This document shows positions 7,816 through 16,542 of a DNA stretch of 25,892 nt, piece by piece (positions within the stretch are counted from its first letter, which is position 1; the number at the start of each line of letters is the position of its first letter). The notes under the pieces are model-generated. The model searched no databases. It saw nothing but the letters and a program-made list of their open reading frames with translations, and had not been told where the DNA came from. This stretch comes from CAXRGH01 sp964230195. GTDB taxonomy: Bacteria; Pseudomonadota; Gammaproteobacteria; Enterobacterales; Alteromonadaceae. The position numbers were made by a program, and so were the translations under genes. The stretch spans positions 1 to 25,892 of the forward strand of contig CAXRGH010000157.1 of assembly GCA_964230195.1 (NCBI GenBank), given 5' to 3'.

Positions 7816-8490
7816 TTAAAACAATGACCTTCTGTTTACTCTTAACAAAAAACATATTACAAGTAATGTAGAAAATGCCCATGATAGGCTTCCACCGTAT
7901 TCATGAGAGTGAACCGTCGGTCGGTTAGGATGATGATAGACAGGTGCCCCCGAACCATAATCAAGACTTTCAAGAGCTAAAGACTGAACGTTATAGTGAT
8001 TTGCAGTATCTACCACGGCCAGCAGCTCGTGACTAAATGCGTCGTAGAGCAAGATAGTCACTTCATAGTAAGTTGGATAAAAACCGGAATCCAACGTCGT
8101 TTCTACTCCAAATTGATCATAACTCGCGTGACCATAAATAACGAAATCATCGGATGTGTGATAGTGATAATCCGAAATACCATCAGACAACACTAACTCG
8201 GCATACAACCAATGTTCATCGTAATATGAGTCTGCGTCAAATCTAACATCGATCTTTGAAAAATAGCCGTCATGGTCATAGTCTCCAGCTAATTGGATAT
8301 CCACACTCGCGATAGAAACATCATGGTGCAACCGCTGACCCACGGTTTGATGTTTGGTAGATAAGTCAATCGTGCTGACAACCGTATTCTTGCCTAAAGA
8401 TGGCGCTGCATTATCAATACTCAGTGGTGTTTCTGCCATAGCTGAAGAGATTGATAATGTTGTTAGGGCAGCTGCAAAAAAGCGAAACAT
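7816..8490 (-). CDS. Choice-of-anchor H-type exported protein with GlyGly-CTERM sorting tail
   Basis: 224 residues. A signal peptide (about 1-19, ending AMA) is followed by an acidic, aromatic-rich domain (DYDHDGYFSKIDVRFDAD, 70-87, then DEHWLYAELVLSDG) resembling the choice-of-anchor H family. The C-terminus EYGGSLSWAFSTLLVICFLL plus RVNRRSLF is a tripartite GlyGly-CTERM signal: Gly-Gly at 199-200, a hydrophobic segment, then a basic tail. Such tails are processed by rhombosortase, a rhomboid-type intramembrane protease, before surface display or type II secretion in Shewanella, Vibrio and relatives. The protein's function is unknown, and the Asp-rich stretch could bind calcium. No rhombosortase gene lies in the window. 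Start ATG has AAGGAA upstream. Confidence 0.75.
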   Translation of the reverse strand: MFRFFAAALTTLSISSAMAETPLSIDNAAPSLGKNTVVSTIDLSTKHQTVGQRLHHDVSIASVDIQLAGDYDHDGYFSKIDVRFDADSYYDEHWLYAELVLSDGISDYHYHTSDDFVIYGHASYDQFGVETTLDSGFYPTYYEVTILLYDAFSHELLAVVDTANHYNVQSLALESLDYGSGAPVYHHPNRPTVHSHEYGGSLSWAFSTLLVICFLLRVNRRSLF

Positions 8491-8536
8491 AGTTAATTTC
8501 CTTATAGAATTTATTTCGCTTTATTGTTGACCACGT

Positions 8537-8556
8537 TAACTGAATACTAACTGAAT
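8537..8556. repeat. Tandem 9-bp direct repeat in a divergent promoter region
   Basis: TAACTGAAT occurs at 8537-8545 and again at 8548-8556, an 11-bp period of about one helical turn. It lies between the divergent GlyGly-CTERM gene and yciB. Helically phased repeats can be activator or repressor half-sites; no regulator is recognised. Confidence 0.3.
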
Positions 8557-8654
8557 TTATCAAGTTTATAACGTCACAATAGTCGTTACTTGCCAATGGA
8601 TATTAGCAGACAGATTGGGTAGACTAACGCTTTGTTATTTGTAAGAGCAATACC

Positions 8655-9203
8655 ATGGCATTTCTTGAATTTATCCCATTGATCGCATTTTTTATCAGTT
8701 ACAAACTTTATGACATATACCACGCGACCGCAGTTCTCATGATTGCAACTGCCGTCTCAATTTTAATCATTTATTTAATACAAAAAACCGTCTCAAAAAG
8801 TCAACTCGCTTTGTTGGGGGTTGCGATAGTCATGGGAGGGCTCACACTCGCTTTTCAGGACAAACGCTTTATCATGTACAAGCCCTCAATCGTGCAATGG
8901 GTTATGGCACTAGTTATCATCGGAAGCCATGCATTCAACAAACCCGTATTAAAGTTAATGCTCGGAAAAATATTAAACCTGCCTAATAAACTTTGGTGGA
9001 AAGTCAGTCTTGTTTGGGGTGGTTATCTAATCGCATCTGGTTTTTTGAATATTTTTATTGCTCAAAACATGAGCGAAGAAGCATGGATTAACTTCAAAGT
9101 TTTTGGTAACACTGCGGCAAATATCACTATGATTTTAGGTACCTTCATCGTGTTAAGAAAGTACCTTGTGTTAGATGATGAAGAACAACAGAGAGAACAA
9201 TAG
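8655..9203 (+). CDS. yciB: YciB / intracellular septation protein A family inner-membrane protein
   Basis: 182 residues with about five hydrophobic membrane segments. The start MAFLEFIPLIAFFISYKLYDIYHAT and the later FQDKRFIMYKPSIVQW, LNLPNKLWWKVSLVWGGYL and FKVFGNTAANITMILGTFIVLRKYL are strong YciB/IspA signatures. The protein is involved in envelope integrity and septation; in E. coli it interacts with elongation and division proteins. yciI follows after a 2-base gap, so the pair is co-translated. The SD (AAGAG) is modest. Confidence 0.95.
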   Translation: MAFLEFIPLIAFFISYKLYDIYHATAVLMIATAVSILIIYLIQKTVSKSQLALLGVAIVMGGLTLAFQDKRFIMYKPSIVQWVMALVIIGSHAFNKPVLKLMLGKILNLPNKLWWKVSLVWGGYLIASGFLNIFIAQNMSEEAWINFKVFGNTAANITMILGTFIVLRKYLVLDDEEQQREQ

Positions 9204-9205
9204 CG

Positions 9206-9502
9206 ATGTGGTTTAGTATTCATGCAACCGATTGTGAAAATAGCAGCGCCAAACGAGCGGTGGCGAGACCAGAGCATATCGCAAGATTGTCTTTACTAAT
9301 GGAATCTGGACGATTAATGATTGCGGGACCAAATCCATCCCCCATAGATGATGGAGAAATGTTAGGTTCCATCATCATTGCTCAGTTCGACAGTTTTGAA
9401 GAAGCTAAGCAGTGGGCTAATGCCGACCCTTATTTGGCCGCGGGTGTCTACACAAAGGTAGACGTTCGGCCATTCAAACCTGTGATTGGTTCAGCAATTT
9501 GA
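9206..9502 (+). CDS. yciI: YciI-family (YCII) protein
   Basis: 98 residues with a ferredoxin-like alpha/beta YCII domain. MWFSIHATDCENSSAKRAVARPEHIARLSLLMESGRLMIAGPNPS is the family's first half, with His24 at the conserved histidine position. SFEEAKQWANADPYLAAGVYTKVDVRPF is the C-terminal half. The biochemical function of free-standing YciI is not established; family members include muconolactone-type and chloro-compound-degrading enzymes. It is tightly coupled to yciB (its SD-like AGAGAG lies inside the end of yciB). The downstream chemoreceptor is convergent, with an 18-base gap and no visible terminator. Confidence 0.92.
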   Translation: MWFSIHATDCENSSAKRAVARPEHIARLSLLMESGRLMIAGPNPSPIDDGEMLGSIIIAQFDSFEEAKQWANADPYLAAGVYTKVDVRPFKPVIGSAI

Positions 9503-9520
9503 GGGGATATCCATCACAAT

Positions 9521-11845
9521 TTACAAGGTGAATTTGGCCACAACCTCTGATACATTTTCTGCTGATGCGGATAAACCAACAGCAGATGACTCCGTTTCCT
9601 TCGTCGCTTGATTCATCTCTTGGATAGAATCTAACAGCCTATCCATGCCACCATTTAACTCTCGGCACAAGGAACGCTGATCAACAACGATAGTTGCAAC
9701 GTGTTGGTTAGTTTTATCTATGTTAATGATTTCACTCCAGACCTGTTGAAGTTGATGACTGACGTCTGCTACTTTTTGAGCCCCCAACGAAGCCGCCCCA
9801 GAAGCCATTGCCATCTGATTTTTAGTGGTGTTGGTTACCTCCGTCAATGCTTCAATCGTGTGTTTAATTTCAACAGTACTCTGCCGAGTTTTTGCTGCCA
9901 ATGCGCGTACTTCGTCGGCAACGACCGCAAACCCTCTTCCATGTTCACCAGCGCGTGCTGCCTCTATCGCCGCATTGAGAGCCAACAAATTTGTCTGTTC
10001 AGCAATACTGGTGATTACATCAAGCACTTGGCTAATATTTTCAACCTGAGTACTCAATGTAGACAGGTGCTCGGCGGAGTTGATCACGTTAGTTTCTAAT
10101 TCTCGAATTTCGGTTGCCGCAATATTCGCGTCATTCGCATTTTCTTTTGAAAGTTTCTGAACACGTGATGCCGTTTCCACAGCGGTACTCGATGACTTAT
10201 CAAGATCCGACGCGAATTTAAGAAATTTTTCAACCATGGCTGAAGCAGATTCAGTTTCTTTAGCTTGAGATACACTGGTTTGGCTTGACTGTTTTGTAAT
10301 TGCGCTCAATTGATGACTTGATGTAGCAACAACGTCTGCCTGACACTTGAGTTGACGAACAATACTACCGAGTTGCGTGATAAAAGCATTAAACTCACCC
10401 ACAATAAGATTAATTTCACGAATATTTGATTGCGGTAAGCTTGTAGATAAATCGGCTTCTGCTGAGTTCAATTGCACCAAGCTATCGTTAATTCCAGTTA
10501 ACGGTTTAATCAACGCTTTCGCGATGAAATACGATAAGACTGCAAAGAAAACAATCATAGTGACAAGCATAATAACAATCGTCCTCACAATACCATTATT
10601 CAAATCAGCCACTGACCCCATTGCTTCATCTAGATCAATTTCAGTCAATAGTGCCAGTTCCAAATCTTCTACTTTGAACGGTTGGTAATAGGATAGTACG
10701 CTGACACCTCGATAATCTTTAATTTCTTGAAAGCCTGTTTGTCCATTCAATGCAGCTCGACTCGCTACAGTATTGACAGGCTGTAATCCAACAGTTGTCT
10801 GTTTGGAGGACATAACGTCGGCAGTTGCGCTGAATTTTTGTACCGCTAGTGATAGATAACTTTCTCGATCTTCAAGAAAAAAACGACTTTCTGTGCGCAA
10901 TAAATCATCTTGACCAACTAGATATGTCTCTCCACTAGCACCAAACCCTTCTTGCACCCAATTCTCATTATGAGTCATGATTTGATTGATTTTTTCCAGT
11001 GGCATTTGAAAGATTAAAACACCAACAACAGTGCCTTCCACAACAATCGGCGATGACATAAAGCTTGCTTGATCATTATAGGAGGGTAAGTAGGGTTTAA
11101 AGTCAGTGAGATAACTCTCCCCTAGCGCTAGATCACGACCGTTAACAAACGCTTCAGCAATACCACTGCCGGCGTAAGGTCCTGTCAATAAGTTGGTTGC
11201 GAAATCAAGTTCTTTAAAAACGCTGTAGATGACTTCTCCAGAAACGGCATCCACCAAAAAAATGTCATAAAAACCGAACGCAGTTAAAAAACGATTAAAT
11301 TCTTCATGATAGATTTCATGTTGCTTACTATATGATGAATCGTCATTTAAAGTTACAAGGTTATTTTTTGAGCCCAATGGAAATGGGTTATCTGCAATCC
11401 ATTGAGCTTGATAAAATTTTGCGACAGGAGACAAGGAATTGATTAATTGATGACTATCAACCTGATCACTATTTTTATTCGAATATTGTTGTTTAAAGGC
11501 ACGATGATAGTAATCGTTTAAACTATCCGCTGACGGTAGAGAACGATTTTGAGTATCAAATGATTTGAAACTCCTACTCAAATCTAAATATGCATTCTTC
11601 AGGCTATCTGTTTGCGCTAAAGTCGTAATTTGCTTTTCGACGGTGATAAAGTAATCACTGAGTCGCGAGTGCAACATATTCCCTTTCGACGTTAAATCCG
11701 CTTGATATTTCATTCGGGTAGCTTGCTCAACCGTTGATGTTGCAGTATTGAGTAACACGACACCAGTCAATATTAATGATACAAACACTGCAGCGGTAAT
11801 GGACGTGGCTATCAGGCCTTTGAGTGAGAAATTAAGGCTTTTCAT
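9521..11845 (-). CDS. Methyl-accepting chemotaxis protein with double-Cache periplasmic sensor
   Basis: 774 residues from the chosen start. ATG at 11845 follows AGGGAG by 5 bases and begins right before the first membrane helix (about 10-33), whereas the upstream in-frame ATG at 11884 would add 13 residues without a good SD. The periplasmic part (about 34-418) resembles a dCache sensor: YYDIFLVDAVSGEVIYSVF-like lobe 1 (here FGFYDIFLV) and GASGETYLVGQDDLLRTESR in lobe 2. TM2 is at about 419-441 and is followed by HAMP. The signalling tip EQTNLLALNAAIEAARAGEHGRGFAVVADEVR-type hairpin is at about 616-647. There is no C-terminal CheR-docking pentapeptide. Ligand unknown; amino acids and small organic acids are common for dCache. 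Confidence 0.93.
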   Translation of the reverse strand: MKSLNFSLKGLIATSITAAVFVSLILTGVVLLNTATSTVEQATRMKYQADLTSKGNMLHSRLSDYFITVEKQITTLAQTDSLKNAYLDLSRSFKSFDTQNRSLPSADSLNDYYHRAFKQQYSNKNSDQVDSHQLINSLSPVAKFYQAQWIADNPFPLGSKNNLVTLNDDSSYSKQHEIYHEEFNRFLTAFGFYDIFLVDAVSGEVIYSVFKELDFATNLLTGPYAGSGIAEAFVNGRDLALGESYLTDFKPYLPSYNDQASFMSSPIVVEGTVVGVLIFQMPLEKINQIMTHNENWVQEGFGASGETYLVGQDDLLRTESRFFLEDRESYLSLAVQKFSATADVMSSKQTTVGLQPVNTVASRAALNGQTGFQEIKDYRGVSVLSYYQPFKVEDLELALLTEIDLDEAMGSVADLNNGIVRTIVIMLVTMIVFFAVLSYFIAKALIKPLTGINDSLVQLNSAEADLSTSLPQSNIREINLIVGEFNAFITQLGSIVRQLKCQADVVATSSHQLSAITKQSSQTSVSQAKETESASAMVEKFLKFASDLDKSSSTAVETASRVQKLSKENANDANIAATEIRELETNVINSAEHLSTLSTQVENISQVLDVITSIAEQTNLLALNAAIEAARAGEHGRGFAVVADEVRALAAKTRQSTVEIKHTIEALTEVTNTTKNQMAMASGAASLGAQKVADVSHQLQQVWSEIINIDKTNQHVATIVVDQRSLCRELNGGMDRLLDSIQEMNQATKETESSAVGLSASAENVSEVVAKFTL

Positions 11846-11967
11846 AAAAACTCCCTGTGGTATTTTCGACATTCTTATGAACAACGTTGTTAAAATAGAA
11901 GATATTCAGAATACTGCCTAACAAGAATTAAAAATATAATTCAATTCTTACGAACGTATTGTTACAA

Positions 11968-11996
11968 ATAACAAAATACAAACTTCCATAGTTCAA
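11968..11996 (-). promoter_or_regulatory. Candidate sigma-70 promoter of the double-Cache chemoreceptor
   Basis: On the minus strand TTGAAC (11991-11996) and TGTTAT (11968-11973) are separated by 17 bases. Both match consensus at four of six positions. It lies about 120 bases upstream of the ATG and downstream (leftward) of the folE terminator. This is a weak, by-eye call. Confidence 0.3.
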
Positions 11997-12048
11997 AGTT
12001 TCTGGGATTTCTCACTTTTTTAGATAGGCTAGGAATCTCTCAAACACA

Positions 12049-12076
12049 TACAAAAAACGGCACTTAAAGTGCCGTT
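12049..12076 (-). terminator. Intrinsic terminator downstream of folM-folE
   Basis: AACGGCAC (12056-12063) pairs with GTGCCGTT (12069-12076) around a 5-base loop. On the minus strand the stem runs into TTTTTTG. It lies 24 bases past the folE stop codon. Confidence 0.85.
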
Positions 12077-12099
12077 AGTAGTTGCTATGACAATGATGT

Positions 12100-12783
12100 T
12101 TAGTCCAATAAGAATTCGTTTCTGGTCTTATCAACTTTCTTAAAACGTCCGCCTAAGGCAGTCGTTTGAGTTGATGACGTTGCATCCATCACGCCTCGAG
12201 CTTTGACACAATAGTGAACTGCAGTCATCGAGACTGCTACATCATCAGTCTCAAGTAGTGTCTGTAATGTTGCTAGTATCTGTTGTGTCAGCCTCTCTTG
12301 AACTTGAGGTCTTTGCGCAAAGAATCGCACGATACGATTGATCTTGGATAATCCGATGATTTTGTTTTTTGGAATGTAGGCAACCTTTACGGTTCCATCA
12401 ATAGTCACGAAATGATGTTCGCAGGTGCTCGTGACGGAGATATCTTTCACTTTCACCATTTCGTCAACGCCCATCTTATTTTCAATTACCGTCAGTTTGG
12501 GGAAAGCACGATAATCAAGACCAGAGAAAATCTCTTTAACATACATTTTTGCTATACGGTGGGGCGTTTCAATCAAGCTATCATCTGTTAAATCAAGACC
12601 GAGAGTCTGCATAACCTGCGTAAAATTCTCTGTAATGATGGCAAGCTTCTGATCATCTGACAGGCCATTGTCAATTAGCGGCGTTTCCAATCCGCGCGCT
12701 AATAGCGTGTCTCGTACTTTTTGAGCATCTGAACTGATAGATGCTCCAACAGACTGTATGGTTTGATTGATTACGTCTGACAT
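12100..12783 (-). CDS. folE: GTP cyclohydrolase I (type IA)
   Basis: 227 residues (E. coli FolE 222). It makes 7,8-dihydroneopterin triphosphate from GTP, the first step to folate and monapterin. Zinc ligands Cys121 and His124 (TSTCEHHF) and Cys192 (VHYC) have the same spacing as E. coli Cys110/His113/Cys181. His123 matches catalytic His112. KINRIVRFFAQRPQVQERLT (147-166) and KARGVMDATSSTQTTALGG are near-invariant family stretches. The start codon overlaps the folM stop as ATGA, so translation is coupled to folM; an AAGGA lies about 9 bases upstream. The pairing with FolM fits supply of tetrahydromonapterin as well as folate. A terminator follows. Confidence 0.97.
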   Translation of the reverse strand: MSDVINQTIQSVGASISSDAQKVRDTLLARGLETPLIDNGLSDDQKLAIITENFTQVMQTLGLDLTDDSLIETPHRIAKMYVKEIFSGLDYRAFPKLTVIENKMGVDEMVKVKDISVTSTCEHHFVTIDGTVKVAYIPKNKIIGLSKINRIVRFFAQRPQVQERLTQQILATLQTLLETDDVAVSMTAVHYCVKARGVMDATSSTQTTALGGRFKKVDKTRNEFLLD

Positions 12784-13580
12784 CAGGATTTTCCTTGATT
12801 GCTTGGCACTGTTATTACTTGGGATTCGGCAGGCATTATAGAATTAATTGTGCCAGTTGCCAAATGTCGACCACCATTCAGTTGGAGGTTATGACCGGTG
12901 ACATAAGCACTATTTAAAATATATTTCACTGCATCAACGCCTTCTTGCACTCCGGGTGATGGAGGCAACAAGGTTTTACTCGAGGCTTTGGATTTGTATT
13001 CACTGGTATCGTCGCCATTAAACATCAAAAGAGATGGTGCAATACTATTCACTTTCACACGAGGCGCTAGTGACGTTGCATATGACATTGTCATATTGTG
13101 CAGCGCAGCCTTACTGGCGGCGTAAGCAATGTGACTGTGACTCCCATGAGACGCTGAATGATCAGTTAAGTGGATAATGTCTGCCATTCGTCCATTTTGG
13201 CTATACGCTAACAGCGCGGGGATGAGACGCTGATTGATAGTGTAAGGAGTGACCGTATGGATTTGTAACATACGTTCAATCAGTTGCGCGTCATGACCTT
13301 CTGATTCTAATGATTCTGGCACCCACTCAGATGCATTGTGAATGACGCCTCGAATCGCTGAATATTTGTCCGTGACCGCTTGAATAAATCCATCAACGCC
13401 CTCACGAGTTGAAAAATCTGCTTGAATACAGACGATCCCTTGTTGTCTGAGGTGGTTTATCGTCTCACGTTCAGTACGATAGGAACATACGACGTTGTAT
13501 CCCGTACTCACAAGTTCCAATGCGACAGAGTACCCTAACCGCTGGCCGGCTCCTGTTATGATGATTGGCGATGTGCTCAT
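12783..13580 (-). CDS. folM: Dihydromonapterin reductase FolM (short-chain dehydrogenase)
   Basis: 265 residues from ATG at 13580. The frame is open to a TTG at 13613, but the extra 11 residues precede the beta strand of the Rossmann fold and look untranslated. The cofactor motif TGAGQRLG is at 9-16, HNAS at 81-84 and the catalytic Tyr153-x3-Lys157 in YAASK. The C-terminal VTGHNLQLNGGRHL is SDR-typical. FolM reduces dihydromonapterin to tetrahydromonapterin with NADPH and has weak dihydrofolate reductase activity. The overlap with folE (ATGA) supports this over a generic SDR. Upstream is a 118-base gap from the lysS-terminal hairpin region. Confidence 0.85.
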   Translation of the reverse strand: MSTSPIIITGAGQRLGYSVALELVSTGYNVVCSYRTERETINHLRQQGIVCIQADFSTREGVDGFIQAVTDKYSAIRGVIHNASEWVPESLESEGHDAQLIERMLQIHTVTPYTINQRLIPALLAYSQNGRMADIIHLTDHSASHGSHSHIAYAASKAALHNMTMSYATSLAPRVKVNSIAPSLLMFNGDDTSEYKSKASSKTLLPPSPGVQEGVDAVKYILNSAYVTGHNLQLNGGRHLATGTINSIMPAESQVITVPSNQGKS

Positions 13581-13698
13581 AGCTTTGCCCCAGTCATAAA
13601 AATCCTTAAACAATGTAACTGATGAGTGGCATTACGAACAGTATAGAAGATTGGATGAAGCTGACAGTAGGTATCCCTGTCGAAGTGCAAATGCTTGA

Positions 13699-13724
13699 GG
13701 CACACTTGATTTAACAAGTGTGCC
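13699..13724 (-). terminator. Hairpin downstream of lysS, candidate terminator
   Basis: A perfect 10-bp stem GGCACACTTG/CAAGTGTGCC has a 6-base loop and begins 8 bases past the lysS stop. Neither strand shows a U-tract, so it may be a weak or Rho-assisted terminator or a 3'-end stabiliser. Confidence 0.5.
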
Positions 13725-13732
13725 CTTAATCA

Positions 13733-15277
13733 TCAATCGGAAGATACTTCAGGTTTCATGTGAGGAAATAGAATAACGTCTTTAATCGTTGGACTATCTG
13801 TAAACAACATGACGAGGCGATCAATTCCAATCCCCTCTCCCGCCGTTGGCGGCAATCCGTGCTCTAGTGCACGAATGTAGTCAGCGTCAAAGTGCATGGC
13901 TTCATCGTCACCGGCGTCTTTTTCTTGTACTTGTTTCTCAAAACGAGCCGCTTGGTCTTCTGCATCATTAAGCTCAGAAAAACCATTGGCTAACTCTCGA
14001 CCGCCAACGAAAAATTCAAAGCGGTCAGTGATGAATGGATTTTCATCATTTCTGCGCGCGAGAGGCGACACTTCCCAAGGATATTCAGTGATAAAGGTAG
14101 GTTGATCCAACTGTTCTTCTGCTGTTGCTTCAAATATCTCACATAAATATTTGCCCGCGCCCCAAATACCATCAACTTCAGGCTCTTTTATGTGCAAGGC
14201 TTTCGCCATTGCTTTCAAGCCATCTAAATTGTTTTCAGGATCTTTGATTGCTTCAACATTTGCCTCTGGATAGTACTTTAAGATGGCATCAGCCATCGAC
14301 AAACGTGCAAACGGTTGCGCAAAGTCATAATGGCGTTCGTTCACCACTTCACCTTCGCTGTCACGATCTGTGTTAATGATGGTGGTTGTACCCATCACAT
14401 TTTCAGCCAAGAAGCGCAACATTTCTTCGGTCAAGTCCATTAGGTCATTATAATCTGCATAGGCCTGATAGAATTCAATCATAGTAAATTCTGGGTTATG
14501 ACGCGTGGAAAGTCCCTCGTTTCTGAAATTACGATTAATTTCAAATACTCGTTCAAAGCCGCCCACCACAAGGCGTTTCAAGTATAACTCAGGTGCGATA
14601 CGCAAATACATGTCAATATCCATCGCATTATGATGGGTCACAAAAGGTTTTGCCGTTGCGCCACCTGGGATAACTTGCAACATTGGAGTCTCAACTTCCA
14701 TGAAATCGCGTTGAGTTAAAAAGTCACGGATACCGGTAATAATTTTACTGCGAATGACAAAGGTATCTCGCGATGCCTGATTGGTAATCAAATCAACATA
14801 GCGTTGACGATACTTCGTTTCTTGGTCTGCCAAACCATGAAACTTCTCTGGTAAAGGACGCAGAGCCTTAGTCAACAAAGAAAACTCGTTCATTTCCACA
14901 TACAAATCGCCTTTACCCGATTTTTGCAATGCGCCTGTAACACCAACAATATCGCCAATATCAAGACCATGATATTCAGACTTGATCACCTTTTGCGTGT
15001 CCTTAGAGGCGTAAGCTTGGATGCGCCCTGTCATGTCTTGTAACACTAGGAATGGTCCGCGCTTGGCCATTATTCTGCCGGCAACGCTGACTTCATGATT
15101 CAATGATGCGAGGGTTTCTTTGTCTTTGTCACCATGAGCAAGCTGTAAGTCACTATTAAAATCCTTTCGCACAAACGAATTTGGATGTCCGTTTGATTGG
15201 CATTGTTGGCGAATATGATCAAGTTTGGCGCGACGCTCAGCGATCAACTTATTCTCATCTTGTTGTTTGTCTGTCAT
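13733..15277 (-). CDS. lysS: Lysyl-tRNA synthetase, class II
   Basis: 514 residues (E. coli LysS 505). The N-terminal OB-fold anticodon-binding domain (about 62-140, VSVAGRIMAKRGPFLVLQDMTGRIQAY region) is followed by the class II core. Motif 1 is around 181-203, motif 2 is FEINRNFRNEGLSTRHNPEF (245-264), and motif 3 is GEGIGIDRLVMLFTDSPTIK near 477-496. It charges tRNA-Lys. It lies 11 bases downstream of prfB, the same order as in E. coli, so the two are co-transcribed. The SD AGGA lies about 8 bases before ATG at 15277. Confidence 0.98.
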   Translation of the reverse strand: MTDKQQDENKLIAERRAKLDHIRQQCQSNGHPNSFVRKDFNSDLQLAHGDKDKETLASLNHEVSVAGRIMAKRGPFLVLQDMTGRIQAYASKDTQKVIKSEYHGLDIGDIVGVTGALQKSGKGDLYVEMNEFSLLTKALRPLPEKFHGLADQETKYRQRYVDLITNQASRDTFVIRSKIITGIRDFLTQRDFMEVETPMLQVIPGGATAKPFVTHHNAMDIDMYLRIAPELYLKRLVVGGFERVFEINRNFRNEGLSTRHNPEFTMIEFYQAYADYNDLMDLTEEMLRFLAENVMGTTTIINTDRDSEGEVVNERHYDFAQPFARLSMADAILKYYPEANVEAIKDPENNLDGLKAMAKALHIKEPEVDGIWGAGKYLCEIFEATAEEQLDQPTFITEYPWEVSPLARRNDENPFITDRFEFFVGGRELANGFSELNDAEDQAARFEKQVQEKDAGDDEAMHFDADYIRALEHGLPPTAGEGIGIDRLVMLFTDSPTIKDVILFPHMKPEVSSD

Positions 15278-15288
15278 AACTAGTCCTG

Positions 15289-16387
15289 TTATAAACCTGA
15301 CTTCAGGCTTGCTTCTATAAATTTGTCTAAATCACCGTCAAGTACGGCTTGTGTATTTCGATTCTCAACGCCGGTACGCAAATCTTTTATTCTCGAATCA
15401 TCCAGTACGTACGAACGAATTTGGCTTCCCCAGCCGATGTCGGATTTACTATCTTCCATTGCTTGCTTTTCAGCATTTTGCTTGCTCAGCTCCAGCTCAA
15501 ACAATTTTGCTTTGAGCTGTTTCATTGCTTGGTCTTTGTTCTTATGTTGGGAGCGGTCATTTTGACACTGTACCACTGTGTTCGTTGGCAAATGAGTGAT
15601 ACGAACCGCCGAGTCTGTTCTGTTAACGTGTTGACCACCAGCACCAGAAGCTCGGTAAGTATCAATTCGCAAATCAGCTGGATTAATATCAATTTCGATA
15701 TCGTCATCAATCTCAGGATAAATAAATGCGGAAGCAAACGATGTATGCCTGCGATTCCCCGAATCAAAAGGCGATTTTCTAACCAAACGATGCACCCCGG
15801 TTTCGGTTCTCAACCAACCAAACGCATAATCACCGGTGAAACGGATGGTAGCGCTTTTAATACCAGCAACGTCGCCATCGGAGACTTCAATCAACTCGGT
15901 CTTAAATTGATGCTCCTCTCCCCAACGAAGGTACATCCGAAGTAACATACTCGCCCAATCTTGAGCTTCAGTACCACCAGAACCAGCTTGAATATCAAGG
16001 TAACAGTCGTTCGCGTCCTGTTGTCCTGAGAACATCCTTCTGAACTCCAGAGATTCTAGCTTGGAGAGTAACTCATTTAGCTCTGCTTGTGCCTCTTCAA
16101 ACGTTTCTTCATCCTCTGCTTCAATGGCAAGCTCGAGTAATCCCTCTACATCCTCAACACCTTGCTCAAGGTTAAGAATAGTTGAGACAACCGCCTCAAG
16201 ATTAACTTTTTCCTTACCAAGTTGTTGAGCTCGGCTTGGGTCATTCCAAACATCTGGGCTTTCTAATTCACGATTAACTTCTTCTAATGCTTCCGACTTA
16301 CTGTCAAAGTCAAAGGTACCCCCTAAGCAACTGAGTGCGGGATTGAATGTCTTCCAAAGCATTAGTTATGGGGTTGGTTTCGAACAT
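15289..16387 (-). CDS. prfB: Peptide chain release factor 2, with programmed +1 frameshift
   Basis: Two frames must be joined. From ATG at 16387, 25 codons (MFETNPITNALEDIQ, then ending LLRGYL) reach an in-frame TGA at 16310-16312; a +1 slip continues with DFDSKSEALEEVN. The joined protein is 365 residues, exactly the E. coli length. It places SPF (UGA/UAA recognition) at 205-207 and GGQ (peptidyl hydrolysis) at 250-252, the E. coli positions. Residue 246 is Ala, as in most bacteria, not the Thr of E. coli K-12. RF2 ends translation at UGA and UAA, and the slip makes its synthesis self-regulating. Calling the gene from the ATG at 16362 (second frame) would give a wrong N-terminus. lysS follows. 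Confidence 0.97.
16309..16324 (-). promoter_or_regulatory. RF2 programmed +1 frameshift site
   Basis: On the minus strand the bases read AGG GGG TAC CTT TGA C. The internal SD-like AGGGGG sits three bases before the CTT slip codon, followed by the UGA stop and C, the poorest termination context. Only the TAT/TAC third base differs from the classical E. coli site. Confidence 0.97.
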
Positions 16388-16542
16388 AATTCTCACTGTG
16401 TCTTACGTTGTTATTGGCGAACAACTTTTAGATAAAATTTAAACGTCAAAATTGTATATGAAATCACGTGAGGATGCACTCTCAAAAAACACAATATCCA
16501 ATGATAACATCGAGCGAAATAGAATATACCATTGCCTTTTAA

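Noticed and set aside
11846..11884. 13-residue N-terminal extension of the double-Cache chemoreceptor
   Set aside because: The downstream ATG has a much better SD and starts at the normal distance from the first membrane helix.
13581..13613. 11-residue extension of FolM from a TTG codon
   Set aside because: The ATG at 13580 begins at the usual distance from the Rossmann cofactor motif; the extension has no family counterpart.
15349..15945. 198-codon plus-strand ORF opposite prfB
   Set aside because: It lies entirely antisense to the well-identified RF2 gene, lacks an SD and resembles no protein family; it is a shadow of the real frame.
15289..16387. prfB as a frameshifted pseudogene
   Set aside because: The apparent break is the conserved programmed +1 site, and the joined product is full length with all motifs in place.
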